A DNA stretch of 64,000 nucleotides from Chrysomallon squamiferum (GCA_012295275.1 CM022669.1:12850172-12914171), one strand, 5' to 3'. Positions 27,024 to 39,289 are shown, numbered from the stretch's first letter. The notes: generated by a model from the sequence alone, not told the origin. Numbers and translations are program-made.

Positions 27024-27323
27024 TACTCGCAAAATTAACAATCGAGGGAATAAATGATGACTCAGTCTTACGTAGCTTTGTGAACTAGTAAAATTATAAC
27101 TCGGATTAGCGGATTTGATTTTAAATCTTCATTAATATTATTTTTGCTAACATTTTTCTCATTCCTTAATCATTATGATCCTCTTCCTCTTACTCATCCT
27201 CTTCTTCTTCTTCTTCTTCTTCTTCTTCTTCTTCTTCTGATCAGCATTAATTCTTGCGTCCCTCTTCACCGTCATGAAGTGATTATGATGACGCCGTGGT
27301 TTTGTTTGTTAACGTCATCATGC

Positions 27324-27331
27324 TATCAGAC
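27324..27331. repeat. Left target-site duplication of the hAT element
   Basis: TATCAGAC directly abuts the CAG terminus. It matches the right copy TACTGGAC (27583-27590) at five of eight positions and resembles TATTAGAC at the empty site in copy 1 at seven of eight. Confidence 0.65.
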
Positions 27332-27582
27332 CAGTGGTGCCAAATAATCGATTACAATCGATCGGTCGATGACAAAGAAAGTGTGGGTAGATCGCATGAC
27401 ACTAAAAATAGCCTAACATGCATCCTGCAAGTGCAAGTGCAAGTCATCAGACTTGTATTGAACCATATAGGTTCATGCTGTTATGCAAGGTACACCAACA
27501 TATGTTGTAAATATAACGTATACTTAGTATAAATGAGCATTTAAAACGTAGCTCGCAAGCCAAAAAAGTGTGGACACCCCTG
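27332..27582. mobile_element. hAT-type non-autonomous DNA transposon (251 bp)
   Basis: The left end reads CAGTGGTGCCAAAT. The right end, reverse-complemented, reads CAGGGGTGTCCACACTTTTT followed by TGGCTTGCGAGCTACG, a terminal sequence typical of hAT-superfamily elements in animals. The termini form an imperfect inverted repeat (CAGKGGTGYC). The element is flanked by a decayed 8-bp target duplication, TATCAGAC (27324-27331) and TACTGGAC (27583-27590). The paralogous position in duplication copy 1 is uninterrupted (TATTAGACATTTG), which defines both ends independently. There is no coding capacity, so it is a MITE-like derivative that needed a transposase encoded elsewhere. Confidence 0.85.
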
Positions 27583-27590
27583 TACTGGAC
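27583..27590. repeat. Right target-site duplication of the hAT element
   Basis: TACTGGAC follows the terminal CCCTG directly and is itself followed by ATTTG, as at the empty site in duplication copy 1. Divergence between the two duplications implies an old insertion. Confidence 0.6.
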
Positions 27591-27665
27591 ATTTGTTCTA
27601 AATATGTAAATTAAAAGCTGTTTATTGGTTAATTGATTAATTATTTAATTAATTAATTAATTAAT

Positions 27666-27700
<35 letters not shown>

Positions 27701-27862
27701 TTATTTCTTTGTCTCTTTCTTTCTCTTTTCGTTTTTTTGTTTTTTGTTTCATTGCTTGTTTGCTAGATTTCTACATTTGTTTTTTGTCCTTGATTTATTT
27801 CCTTCCTTTCTTTCTTTTAATCTGGATTCTGGATTGTTTCTTTCACTAATTTCATTAAACAG

Positions 27863-27965
27863 ACCCGACATGTATTCTGAAATTGAAGTTGCATTAAGGC
27901 TGTCAGATGAAGACATTTCAAAGGCTAGCGGAAAAAAAACACAGCAGTTGCTTCCCTTTAATTAG
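27863..27965 (+). CDS. Candidate terminal exon in duplication copy 2, product not recognised
   Basis: The same splice-acceptor-like CACTAATTTCATTAAACAG precedes an open frame starting on the third base of a codon. It encodes about 33 residues (PDMYSEIEVALRLSDEDISK, then ASGKKTQQLLPFN) and ends in TAG. The acidic/serine-rich peptide is not recognised. The paralogous copy carries a stop, and the substitution pattern between copies does not favour third positions. This may be a decayed exon carried by a duplicated segment and not an active one. Confidence 0.22.
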
Positions 27966-28263
27966 AATTGTTTTCCTGTTATCGTTTATTTTATTTTATT
28001 TTAATTTGTTTTTGTAGTTATGTTTGATGAATAGAAACAATAGTATTATAGAGCTGCAACAGTAGCAGTTGTAATAGTATTAGCTGTAGTATTAGTAACA
28101 GTGGTTGTCATAGCAATAACAGTTCATGGACTTTTTAAAGTTTAATTTTGTTTCAGAAGGAAAAACCATTCCTAAGTTAAAATTTTAAATATGCCCCTCT
28201 TAAAAAAAAAAAAAAAAAAGTAAAAAAAAAAAAAAAAAAATTAATAATAATAATAATAATAAT

Positions 28264-29148
28264 AAATAATAATAAATAAATAAATAAATAAATAAATAAA
28301 TTCATTTAAAAACAATTTAAAATAAATTTAAACAAAAAAAATTAAATAAATAAATTTAAAACATGATCTAAGAAAAAGGTTCCGCGATTATTTTTTCATC
28401 TTTTTTTCTTTTTGCTTCCCTTCTGAAATTTCTGTCAGCCCCATTGATCCCCATTTCTAGAAATTGGCAGTGATCTTTTCAGTCAAATTCTATAAAATCA
28501 TCTTGAGATATGAAGAACTTCTTAATATTTTCTAGGCCAATAGACACACCCATCGATTTTCGTCTTGTATGATCTCTTAACTTTCGTCTGCAATTTTTTC
28601 TTTTTGTCACTTTTAATAAACTATTTTCATTGTGTGTTTTTGAACCACCCTATCTGTCATTCGGTCTTATATTTTTCTTGTATTTTTTTTTTTTTTTTTT
28701 TCTGTCATTTCTTGAATAATTTCATATGGAAGCTAGGAATAACGATTTCAATTTTGGTTAGAATAAAACATTTACGGTATGAGATCGTTTGCTGAACTCA
28801 CACTTGTAAAGATCAATCGCCATGTTTACTTCTGCATATCGCTTTCTGAATATGATCATATGGTACGGTCATACGGTTCGAGTTTTGCTAACGATTTTTA
28901 ATTCAGCCTGGCTAGAATGTTACTGCAAAATTAATTAAACGCTTGGATAGATTTCACAGGGTGAATCAACAGATTGCTGAACTGCTTTGAAAACTTAAGA
29001 AGAACTATCGCTGTGTTAATAAAGTAACACTGGATGATTCATATTACGCAAAAAAAAAATACTAATAATAAAAAAATAGAAATGCGTAAAAAATATATAT
29101 ATATCACTAACTACCCAAAATACAATCATTCAAACTAAAAAATATACA
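28264..29148. other. AAAT array then AT-rich sequence, no gene seen
   Basis: AAAT units to about 28300 and degenerate AAAT sequence to 28365, then unique DNA. T-run at about 28683-28700. Confidence 0.4.
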
Positions 29149-29172
29149 GAGAGAGAGAGAGAGAGAGAGACG
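29149..29172. repeat. (GA)n microsatellite
   Basis: About eleven GA units. Confidence 0.9.
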
Positions 29173-29205
29173 ACGAACCAAACTGGAAAGCTCGAATCTG
29201 CTTAT

Positions 29206-29801
<596 letters not shown>

Positions 29802-29876
<75 letters not shown>
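29802..29876. repeat. (CT)37 microsatellite
   Basis: Seventy-five uninterrupted bases of CT. Confidence 0.97.
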
Positions 29877-29879
<3 letters not shown>

Positions 29880-30275
29880 TCTTTTTCTTCTTCTCTGCAT
29901 AAACAAGCACATATCTATCTACCTAAGTAAGTACATAAATACATACATAGACACATGCAGCATACATAACCACTGAATCCATATACTGCCTAAATGAAAT
30001 CACTCAAGTTATATTTGCAGTTTTTCGAAAATATATACCGGTGTTTAAATTCAATTTTTAGTTAGATAACATTGAAAAGAGGATGATATAAACAATTAAA
30101 AAGAGAGAAGAAAGAAACAAAGAAACAAAGAAACAAAAAAGAAACAAACGAATCGATGCGGAAAACGGAATAAAAAAGCATTAAAAAAAAAAAAAAAACA
30201 TGTATCAGAAGAAAATGGACCCAACAACACTTACATGTTTTATAAAGTGTTTTGTGATCAAAAGATAAAACGTAA

Positions 30276-30306
<31 letters not shown>

Positions 30307-30479
30307 GAAAAAAAGAAAACTGTTTTAAGTGGTAAGTTTGGGACTCTACAGATCTAAAAAGGCTGCGTTAATTTACATCAACAAATTTAATAGAGATCGA
30401 TTGTAGAAAATTGTGGCGTATACATCAAGGCTGAAAGTAAGCAATCACTGTGCATTGAACATAAGTACGTACTTAATTA
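29877..30479. other. AT-rich spacer with GAAACAAA units
   Basis: ACATA units near 29930-29960, GAAACAAA near 30108-30145, A-runs at about 30184-30199 and 30278-30299. Confidence 0.45.
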
Positions 30480-30800
30480 TCTGCTGGATTTGACTGATGC
30501 TGATTTATTTTCGTCTCCAGCAATTACGGGGCAAAACTGATGGGCAAATTGCAGGGGACGAAAACCAATTTTTCTCCGAGTGTGTCCGAAAATATTTATG
30601 TCTGGCGAACTATTTCCGGGAACGACACATCAAAGTTTTCAGTAATGTCTGATACGAAAGGGCAACATTTGATCGTGTGCGGACTAAACAAGAAATGAAA
30701 AGTATTGCATTACATAACTGGGAAATGATTGATTTCGGATCGAATGTCGACTATTAAATTTACGCCGATGACGGTGTTAGCGGCGGGTTGACTAAGAATA
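30480..30800. other. Repeat-poor unique island
   Basis: Continuous mixed-composition DNA including GGGCAAATTGCAGGGGACG and ATGTCTGGCGAACTATTTCC. No frame is open over its length and no motif is recognised. Confidence 0.35.
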
Positions 30801-30966
30801 ACAACAATAACGTTATCGAGATATATGGATTATTTACAATATGTGTTTGGTGTGTATGTGTGCGCTTTTGTTTGCGTGTGCGTGTTAGTGTATTGTTGTA
30901 GTAGTGGTCAGGTGTCTTGCTGAAAAACAATATGAATAGATTCTGAATATTTACAATTATTTTCTT

Positions 30967-31149
30967 ATAAATATGTAGGTATATATATATATATATAATT
31001 GGTACACACACGTATGAATGTGTATGTCTGTATGTTTCTCAATGTGGTATATGTATGTGTGTGTTTGTGTCCATGTATATATTGTACGTGTGTTTCTCAG
31101 TGTATGGTGTATGTGATGTATATGTGTAATATATATATATATATATATG

Positions 31150-31197
<48 letters not shown>

Positions 31198-31215
31198 GAT
31201 ACATACACATACCAT
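30967..31215. repeat. TA/TG/CA compound region
   Basis: TA units at 30979-30999, degenerate TG-rich DNA at 31010-31125, then TA (31130-31148), CA (31151-31184) and TA blocks. Confidence 0.88.
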
Positions 31216-31359
31216 ACCCAACTGATTTTACTAATGATTTACTTCATTTCTTTCCTACCTTCTTCACCACAGAAGAAACTATTTGTCGTAAAATTTCTTC
31301 TCTACAAGTGTCTTGGGTTCAGAAGCGCTGTTTATCTGAGACAAGCTAGAACTAAGAGT

Positions 31360-31610
31360 ACAATCGATCTACGAGAATGGATAATTTAGCATCGAGCAAC
31401 ATGAAACTATGTCCAGTTAATAACTGACCAACATGGAGGGGTCAAGCAAGGCAGGTGTCGGTGGTCACTAATTTTCCAGTTGGTCAGACTCTGGCCGGGC
31501 TGACACATGGGGCGTGTTATTGGAAACTTGATTGGTTTGTGCAGCGTTGGTAGCTAATGTCACCGGACGTTTGTCATCTTCTTGTTAATTTGCAATCACA
31601 TAGGTCAAAT
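31360..31610. other. GC-richer unique island
   Basis: Contains GGGGTCAAGCAAGGCAGGTG and CAGACTCTGGCCGGGCTGAC followed by ATGGGGCGTG. No coding signal seen. It is separated from the 30480-30800 island by TA/CA/TG arrays. Confidence 0.35.
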
Positions 31611-31639
31611 TTAAAACTTTAATTATTCAGAGGAAATAA

Positions 31640-31885
31640 TTAAGAAAGATGTTACTGATGTTATTTCTCTTGTTGTTTGTTGCTGCTGTTCTTTGTTGTT
31701 GTCGTTGATTTTGATAATAACAACAGCAAAAACAAATAACTAGAAGATTAAAGAGGCAGTAATAATAATATAAACACGTTACTGCTAACATTATCATTAC
31801 TGTCGCTATTTCTGTTTTGCTGCTGTTGTTGTTGTTGTAATTATCATCATTATCATCATCATCATCATCATCATCATCATCGTGA
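31640..31885. repeat. TTG/CAA/AAT and ATC trinucleotide-rich region
   Basis: Degenerate TTGTTGCTGC, AACAACAGC and AATAAT units, ending in a clean ATC run at 31843-31881 (poly-aspartate on the minus strand). Confidence 0.8.
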
Positions 31886-33959
31886 TAGTAAGCGGGGTAT
31901 ACCACGATATTAAAGAAACAAGATGCAGTGCATGTAATGATTAAAAAAAAAAAAAAAAAAAAAAATCAAGCGGATTCAAAACTTTTAACGACGTTTATTT
32001 ACAAAGTACGAAATCCACAAAACTTGTGAACGTCTTGTTGATTTGTTTACCTATGTTCGTAGTCGACGTATATATGCTTACTTGATATGTCATGCTTGGA
32101 TTCTTGATTCCGCGTGTAGCAGTAAATATTTGTCTGTTTGTGTACTTGGAGGAGTGTGCCGGTGTGTGTGCATTCATGTTTGTTGTCCGACTGAGCGAGT
32201 GTTTGCCAGTACAAACTGAGTTTGTATTTCCAGGAGCGTTTGACATCATTAGTTTTAATTTGATTACGTAATGTTACTTGCTTATGTTTGTGTTTATGTG
32301 AGTGCGTGTATGCGTGTATATGTGCGTGCGTAATTTAAAAACTTTAAATTATATTTATCTCTTTTTCTTATAATTATAACTTTCGCGTTACTCCTTCAGC
32401 TGAAAGTTAATTTAGCAGCTGACTAATAACGGATGGAAAGTGCAGTCCATTCGTTATTTTCACGACGTTAATAAATTATCTTTACCATTCTCCTCAAAGA
32501 AATAATACTCTGCTGTTCAGAACAAGAATTATCTTACACAAGGACTGACAAGTACAGATCGTCTAACAGGTAAAATAATTTTCTTAACAATGTTTAAATA
32601 TTTTGACAAACGAACGCATTCGAGATAAACCAAGCAACACGTAACTTAGAAGAAAAAGGAACTGCAAAAATTCTCTGGATCACTGGCTAAGAAGATTTTT
32701 AGTAACGGGAAAAATGATATGCTCACTCGTCTGAATAATAATGTTTCTCGTTTAAACATCATTTTATCAAATGGCGGAACGCTTGCAGACAATTAGAAGT
32801 GTCACGTGGTCTGCATATGGAGAATTTCGCCGCGGCAACTTGTTTGTTTTATCGCTAAAACATATTGTGTTTATTGACGAATCTCATAAATTTTTCATTT
32901 TCCGTTAGTTTTTCTCACAAACGGATCCCGTGCAAGTAAAAGAAATTATGTATTTATGAACTGTTTTACAGTCGTGGTTATTCAGCAGATGACAAAAACA
33001 TTTGTAAGTGAATACTGTCTTTGTTTTTTTTTGGTTTTTTTTGGTCAATATTATTACGATCATTCCATTTTTAAACAGCATCATTTATGAAAAAGAAAAT
33101 AATAACAAATGTATGATTTGTTTTTGGATTTATTTTGATATAAATAAATAATAATAATAAAAATAAATAAAAAAATAAAAAAAGAGAAACAAACAAAGAT
33201 AATGTCTCATTTATTCTTTATGAATGAGCAAAATATGTGTTTACGACATATGAAAACATTTTAACGTTTGTGGTTATTAATAGACAAACGAGTGTTGTTG
33301 GTTGATGCTTTTGTATAATGATGCCATCAGAAAATAAATCTTTCATTCTAGTGATATTTTATATTTACTGACTTTTCTATGGCATATAAACAGTTCGTAG
33401 AGCAGCAGTTGGAACGACGTAAAAAAAATAAATAATAATAAAAACCCCAGTGAGACATCAATGATTACTTCTCCAGCGACTAAACAGGCCACATAATTGG
33501 TGTTAGCTTCATTCCGCTTTCTTTTTGGATTCATCATTATGTATCGTTACGTCTAAGGGGAAAAAGGAACGTAAACCTATTAAGTGAATGCTTAAGACGT
33601 GAAATCCTCTATTAAGATCAAAGATTACGACGCCAAAAATTTAGTTTTAGGTTAACGCTAAAAGTGTGAAAATATCAGTCAGTTGAAATATTAAAAATGT
33701 TTTATTTGTTACCGCTTACGGTATGAAAGGTTCATTTGGTTAACGCTAAAGGTGCTAAAAAACCTGTCAAATTAAAACGTGAGGGACGGAAACCTTTTAT
33801 GAAAGTTCAATACTCTTGTTGCGAGCCAAAACCTTTTTTTACTAAACACCGCTTACGAAAGGTGAACATGTTCTGCGACATCAACGCTTGCGGGACGAAA
33901 ATCTTCGATTCTTTTCAGTCAGTTGTTCAAATTAAATTGTCGCGTTGAAAGAAAACGAA
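31886..33959. other. AT-rich unique sequence, no gene seen
   Basis: A-run at about 31943-31964, TG-rich patches at 32110-32180 and 32285-32330, AAAT units at 33140-33185. The frames at 31995-32249 and 33736-33948 show no recognisable domain. The block 32780-32850 is somewhat GC-richer. Confidence 0.4.
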
Positions 33960-34300
33960 AACGTGCACCAGACGACTCGCCATTCACCACAGTGAGAAGA
34001 TAAACTATTTGCTCGTTCGGCACTTAGTCGTTTCTCAGGATTCCGCTAAATGAGATCAGGCGACCATCTTGGCTTTCGTTAATAGTGTGATGCAATTAAG
34101 CCGCCTGAAAGAGCAACTCCATCCCCAAAATAACAAATTGATTTTTGAGACTACGGAGTCTGCAGACAAGTGTGTGTAATCTCTGACACGAAGCTGTAAT
34201 AGTCACCCGCCCTGCTGTCAAAGAAATCTAACCCCTGGACACTCGATTCTGTAGTTTCTAGGTTCGTATCGCGACACAGGCTTTAAGACCTAGAGTTCTT
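33960..34300. other. GC-richer unique island
   Basis: Mixed-composition DNA with GATCAGGCGACCATCTTGGC and AGTCACCCGCCCTGCTGTCA. No open frame with splice support. To its left (33650-33900) are loosely repeated CGCTTACGRWA/ACGCTAAAGG words. Confidence 0.3.
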
Positions 34301-34732
34301 GCTTAATGGTTTCTATGATGGTTTTTATCAGCTATTTTTCATTAAACTATCGAAAACTACCATATATAAGTAAAAAAAAAAAAAAATTAATAATAAAAAA
34401 TAAATTATAACTAAATAAAGAAAGACAATAATAATAATGAAAAAATAAAAGAAAATTTTATCCCCAAGCACAAAATTAATAAAGAAAATTGAAATATGAC
34501 TCTCAACGTAGTTGTAGTTTTTGATGTCTTTGAGACAAAACTCTTTCTCAGTGTGACAAATTGCGATGTTTTTTGTTGTTGTGTTTTTTTCATTCTTTTT
34601 TATGTTTCGTTTTATTTCATGATTATAATTAGGCATTGGGTTGTTAATTTGCATTTTTTTTGTATTTTATGCTCATGTTAGTATAGCTATTAAAGCTTTA
34701 ATTAGCAAATGCTGGAAATGTGAAGAACAGAT

Positions 34733-34924
34733 TTCTTTCTCTTTTTCTTCTTCTCCTAATCTTTTCCTGTTTTTCTTCTTCTTCTTTCTTTCTTTCTTCT
34801 TCTTTTTCTCTCTTCTTCTTCTTGTCCTTCACTTCTTTCTTCTTCCTCTTTTATTCATTAGTCTTCTTCTTCTTATCCTCCTCATCCTTCTTTCTCTCCT
34901 TCTTCATTTTCATTCTTCTTTAAA
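34733..34924. repeat. Polypyrimidine (CTT)n tract
   Basis: About 190 bp almost entirely C and T on the plus strand, mainly CTT with CTTT units. It is the opposite-strand counterpart of the polypurine tract at 2974-3187. Confidence 0.9.
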
Positions 34925-35864
34925 GTTTAATATCTTTTAGTCTGGACACTATTGATGGAATCGCCAATTACAATTTCATATTCAGATCCTTCGTAATATT
35001 ACACAGGAGAAATAAAAAAAATCTTATTCCGTGTCTCTCACCTCGATCTATAACATTCCCGATCTGTCAGTGTTCACAGAATGCAATATGAACCTAATCT
35101 GAACCATACGTACGGTAACCAACTTATAACCATCGTTGATCTTTTCAGGAATTCTGTGCCAATATTAAAATTACCAATTCTCTCTGTAACATCTTCACCT
35201 TCGGGAACCCGGAATAAGTCGAAGCCGAATCGTTTCGCAACATCTCGTAACTTTCCTCGCTGTTGAAAATGATTAATATCTTGCTCGCTGGGTAATTGGT
35301 TTCGGAAAGTCGACGCGAGTCGGTAGAACCACTGAATAACGAGCGGTAAGGGATACTGTGATATTCAGTTTAAATATATTACTGAAAATCCTCCTTGTGT
35401 CATGCGACTAATTTGTTAAGATTTTTTTCTTCTTTTTCTTCTTCTTCTTCTTCTTCTTTATTTTTTGTAGCTTTTGTTTATATCATTTTTTTTTTCTTTC
35501 TTTGTTTTTTTTTTTTTTTGTAAGTCTGAAAGTTAACGTGCAATTGCCGCTTTATTTTTGGTGCATCTCAGAGATCTCTCGATAAAATTTCAGTCAACGT
35601 TTTGTTAGTTGTGTTCGTTGTGTTCAAAAGTCAGTCAACGATTTTAGACGTGATATTTTCGTAATACATCTTCGATAATTAACTTCAGAATGTATTGAAT
35701 TTTAAATTTAAAAATAATTAGTTTAATGGTCATAACTTTTTATATAACAACATGAAAAAGTAGTAGGTTTGAATTCTAATTCATATTTGTTTTTTTTATT
35801 TTTAGAAAATCTTAAATAAGGTATTGAATTTGAATCTAAACATAGAGCTAAGCACGCATTTGTG
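34925..35864. other. Unique sequence, no gene seen
   Basis: The block 35040-35370 is mixed in composition (TTCGGGAACCCGGAATAAG, GAAAGTCGACGCGAGTCGG) with no supported exon. CTT units at 35427-35458 and a T-run at about 35506-35520 follow. Confidence 0.35.
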
Positions 35865-36022
35865 TACACATATACATACCCATACACTCAAACACAGAAA
35901 CACACACACACAATCACACAATCACACAGTCATATACACATTCACGTACAGTTATACACAGACACACAATAACAACACACACACACCATGTAAATACATA
36001 CGTGAATGTGTGTGTGTGTCTG
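35865..36022. repeat. CA-rich degenerate array
   Basis: ACACAC units interspersed with ATACAC, CACAAT and TGTGTG at the right end. Confidence 0.82.
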
Positions 36023-36128
36023 TGAAAATAAGTATATTGTAATAATCGAAATCTTTGACACTATAAAATAATGAAAGATTTTTGCATTTTTGGATCCATA
36101 AAACCTCATTTGGCAAGAGAAACTTAGA

Positions 36129-36134
36129 TTTATT
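36129..36134 (-). terminator. Possible polyadenylation signal AATAAA
   Basis: TTTATT on the plus strand reads AATAAA on the minus strand, 11-16 nt after the stop of the candidate terminal exon. The hexamer is very frequent in this AT-rich window, so the position is the only support. Confidence 0.2.
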
Positions 36135-36144
36135 ACTTTTTTAT

Positions 36145-36373
36145 TTAAATATTTATTAAACTGATTAGTCCATACATTGACCCTTGCGACTCCCCATATA
36201 GCTGAAGGGTAGAATCTTGCATTGCTGAAGGACAGAAACCAGCATCACCGCACGATCCTTGACCGTCGTCCTTTGAGGCCTGTGGCATTACTGTAACTCG
36301 GACAAAGGCAGGTTTATCTGGGAGTGTGTCGTGATCGGACACAAAGATCCTCGAAGCTTGAAAAGCAAAGCAG
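36145..36373 (-). CDS. Candidate terminal coding exon, product not recognised
   Basis: On the minus strand an acceptor-like CTCCTAATCTTCAG is followed by an open frame of 75 codons ending in TAA at 36145. The frame has far more G+C and balanced codon use than the surrounding DNA. The translation begins CFAFQASRIFVSDHD and contains PDKPAFVRVTVMPQ, then a Cys/Gly-containing stretch (GSCGDAGFCPS). It has no membrane segment and matches no family I know. The exon would start on the third base of a codon (phase 2). No methionine start lies upstream before the in-frame stop, which fits an internal or terminal exon, not a single-exon gene. AATAAA signals follow the stop (36129-36134 on the minus strand, another overlapping it). 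It could instead be a conserved regulatory island with an accidental open frame. Confidence 0.28.
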
Positions 36374-36601
36374 CTGAAGATTAGGAGTATTAATTAGCCA
36401 GGCAGAAGCATGTCCCTAGCTCCGTGTGTTATTGTTTATTGGAAACGAGCCGTTAGCTAGATGAGTGATTGCGTTACGTGAGCAGAATGCGAGCAGAGCC
36501 CGTGTTGTAGCTTGCAGGATTGTTTATTCAGTTTAAGAGAGAGAAAGAAAAAACAAGCCGATTAAAATTCCGTTGACACCCTTCGGCGTATCACAGCATT
36601 T

Positions 36602-36633
<32 letters not shown>

Positions 36634-38376
36634 AAAATGGTAATAATTAAATACGATTTATTTATTTTTTCTCACCTAATTATAATATTTATTATTATTA
36701 TTTTTTTATTATTATTATTTTTAATATAAAAGAAAGAAAGAATGAACAATAAAATTATTAAAATAAGAATAAAAAAAAGAATAGCTTATTGTACAATGAT
36801 TTCTACATTGATATTTTTAATAAAAATGACCATTTTATTGCATTTTCATACATCCAGTTTATTAGAGAAAATATTTTTTCCCTAAATGGGAAGGTGTGCA
36901 GAAAGGATTCTTGCTGTTAATGGAGGAGAACAGTCCACTTGTAATCATCACTTTATTATAACTAATAACGGTTAATATTGAAATGTACCGATGTATTGTT
37001 ACATATTCTTAGATTTCATTAGAATTCAGTGTAATGGGTTAAATCAGTTGTTTCAGTAGTAAAGTCAAAAACTCACTGAGTTGTTTAAAGAATCACATGG
37101 TTTTGCTCAAAGACTCACTGTATTAGGTGCAAAATATTTCTGGTTTTTCGTTAAAGCCTTAATGTGTTTTGTTCAGACTGAAAGGTTTGTTCAAAGAATC
37201 GCTATTTATTTTCATTTTTGTATTTTTTAATTTCTTTCTTGAAAATTACTGTTCATTTTTTTTTTTTTTTTTTTTTTTTCCGGGATTTTAGTTAAAAATT
37301 CACTGGCTGTTGTTCAAATGACAAATGAATATACAGAGAACGAGCGAGATTTTAGAAAGATATCAACAACGAAGTACCACGGCATTTTTTTTAGCAGTGA
37401 ATTGAAATATTTAATTATTCGTATCTAACAGTTTCATTAATGAGTCTGATTTCTTTCTATATAATACTTACTTTGTTACTGAACAGAATTTTATTAATAA
37501 GTGTACACTGACAGCTCAGCATATTATTAAACAAATTAACTTACAGACATTATGAAATAAATAAATAAATATAAAAACTAAAAAGTACGTATAAGAATGT
37601 AACTGTATTTCAGAAACAGAAAAGAAACTGGAAAATACTCCAATCATAACATATTAAGCCGGTAATTAATTTATAATACAACCAATATGTCTACGTCTTC
37701 GTCTTCTTCTTTCATTCATTTATTTATTTTTTATTTTTTTTTTTTTTTTTTGTATCTCGCTATAATTTATTCACTGCATTATTTGATTTCTGCTACCATC
37801 TGAGGAAGTTCTGGACTGAATTAAAGAGCGCTGTCTAGACAATAATATAAGAATAAAAGTAAAATAATTAAATATGATATTAAATATGTAGGCGCATGAC
37901 GTAGCCTTATCAAGACTCGCTCGGTGTCTGATGTATGCGTTTGTTATCAAATTCATGGAAATACCATTAGATCCTACCTCTCCCGTTTCATATTCATCGT
38001 TATAAATCTATCACTTTCTAGTCAGTGTCTATTAAGTCTTCTGGAAGTAAAACAGTTTGTATAATTAAGCCGACGCACTCCTGTAAAACCAATCTAAAGA
38101 CATTAGCGAAAGCCATCACGTAAATTTTAAGCGTTGCCTGCCGGCGATAAACCCAAAATACCAGTTCTTTCTGTATTTAGAGCGCTTTCTTTGTAAAAGA
38201 AAGAGCGAGAAAAAAAAAGAAAAAAAGTATGTGTGCTTAACGATATTTTGCACTACCTATAATCAGACGCTATTAATATGTTAGTGAAGAGTAATTGCGA
38301 CAGTTAGCCTAGTAATGAGAAAAGAAAATTGACAAAAATGTGTCATTATTTTTTTTTTATTAGTGTCGTTTTGTGT

Positions 38377-38380
<4 letters not shown>
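36374..38380. other. Mixed then AT-rich sequence, no gene seen
   Basis: 36374-36590 continues the GC-richer island of the candidate exon (GCAGAATGCGAGCAGAGCCC, GATTGTTTATT forkhead-like). After T-runs at 36599-36620, 37258-37279 and 37735-37751 the rest is AT-rich without supported frames. 38080-38160 is slightly more mixed. Confidence 0.4.

Positions 38381-38464
<84 letters not shown>
38381..38464. repeat. (CT)42 microsatellite
   Basis: Eighty-four uninterrupted bases of CT. Confidence 0.97.
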
Positions 38465-38468
<4 letters not shown>

Positions 38469-39289
38469 CTTTCCTAGAATATTTTACATTCTCTCTTTTT
38501 CTTTGTCTCGCTTGCATCTTTACCTTTGAAATTAAAAAAAGAATTTATCCATAAACCACTCATTAGCTGTATTTAAAGGCTGCTGAATGTCAAGAAACAG
38601 TTTAAGAGAATACATTATAACCTTATGATTTTTGTCTGAAATAAATTAAAGACGAGTGGAGTAAAATGCCAAAACATCAGTTGGGAAATACTTAAGAACG
38701 TCGTATAAATCAGATATATATACACGGAAGAATACACATTGAATTGTATACATCATTCTAAGGACTAACTGAACCGATTGTATTAAAAATAAAATTAAAA
38801 TCTATTAAGCTGTATAAGATAAACAACAGACTAACAGAATCATACAGGACAAAACAAAGACTGACTGTACTGTATGGATAAGTGGACTGTCTTTTCAAAA
38901 AAACAACTTTCACGTCGACTTTATTATACAGCATTAAACTGTACGGAAATGTACTTTATAATTAAAGACAAGCTGTTTTCCATTAACTGGTTAGCAGGTT
39001 AGTAGGTTAGCGTGCTACGAGAGTGTCCATTGAGAAGTAATATAAAGCTGGCAAAAAACAGTGTTTTGTATGGAATATTAATTATGTACGATACAGAACA
39101 ATTGTGTGAAAAACGAAGACTGTTTTGTTTGACACTGATTTCACGGTCAAAATGGACAGGGATAAAATAAGTGTGAAAACTAGGAATGGGATAATCTTTG
39201 TTTTAATTTATTTAAATGCATATATGCAGCAGGATATATACTACGAATAGCAGTAGAAGAAATAAGAATATTGTTATTAGTGATAGTTG
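38465..39289. other. AT-rich unique sequence, no gene seen
   Basis: Nothing beyond short AT-rich words; GGTTAG-like triplet at 38990-39012. Confidence 0.45.

Larger units (their letters stand above)
25868..27025. repeat. Tandem segmental duplication, copy 1
   Basis: Copy 1 of a roughly 1.2-kb unit. Landmarks shared in order with copy 2 are: GTGACTCAGTCTTACGTAGCT, a GATTTG block, a CTT array, GATCAGCRTTAMTTCTTGCG with TCCCTCTTCAC, an ATGATGACG block, ATATGTAAATTAAAAGCT, TTTCATTGCTTGTTTGCTAG, an acceptor-like CACTAATTTCATTAAACAG, the exon-like block, CATGGACTTT and TTTCAGAAGGAA, and an A-rich plus AAT tail. It lacks the hAT insertion and has ATTAGACATTTG at that site. It is preceded by an AAT array at 25830-25862. 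Confidence 0.85.
27031..28263. repeat. Tandem segmental duplication, copy 2
   Basis: Second copy of the unit, directly adjacent to and in the same orientation as copy 1. It begins around ATGACTCAGTCTTACGTAGC and ends in an A-rich run with an AAT array. Apart from the 251-bp transposon and different lengths of CTT, TTTA and AAT arrays, the two copies align throughout, with scattered substitutions and small indels. AAT arrays at each unit boundary suggest unequal exchange between microsatellites as the origin. Confidence 0.85.
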
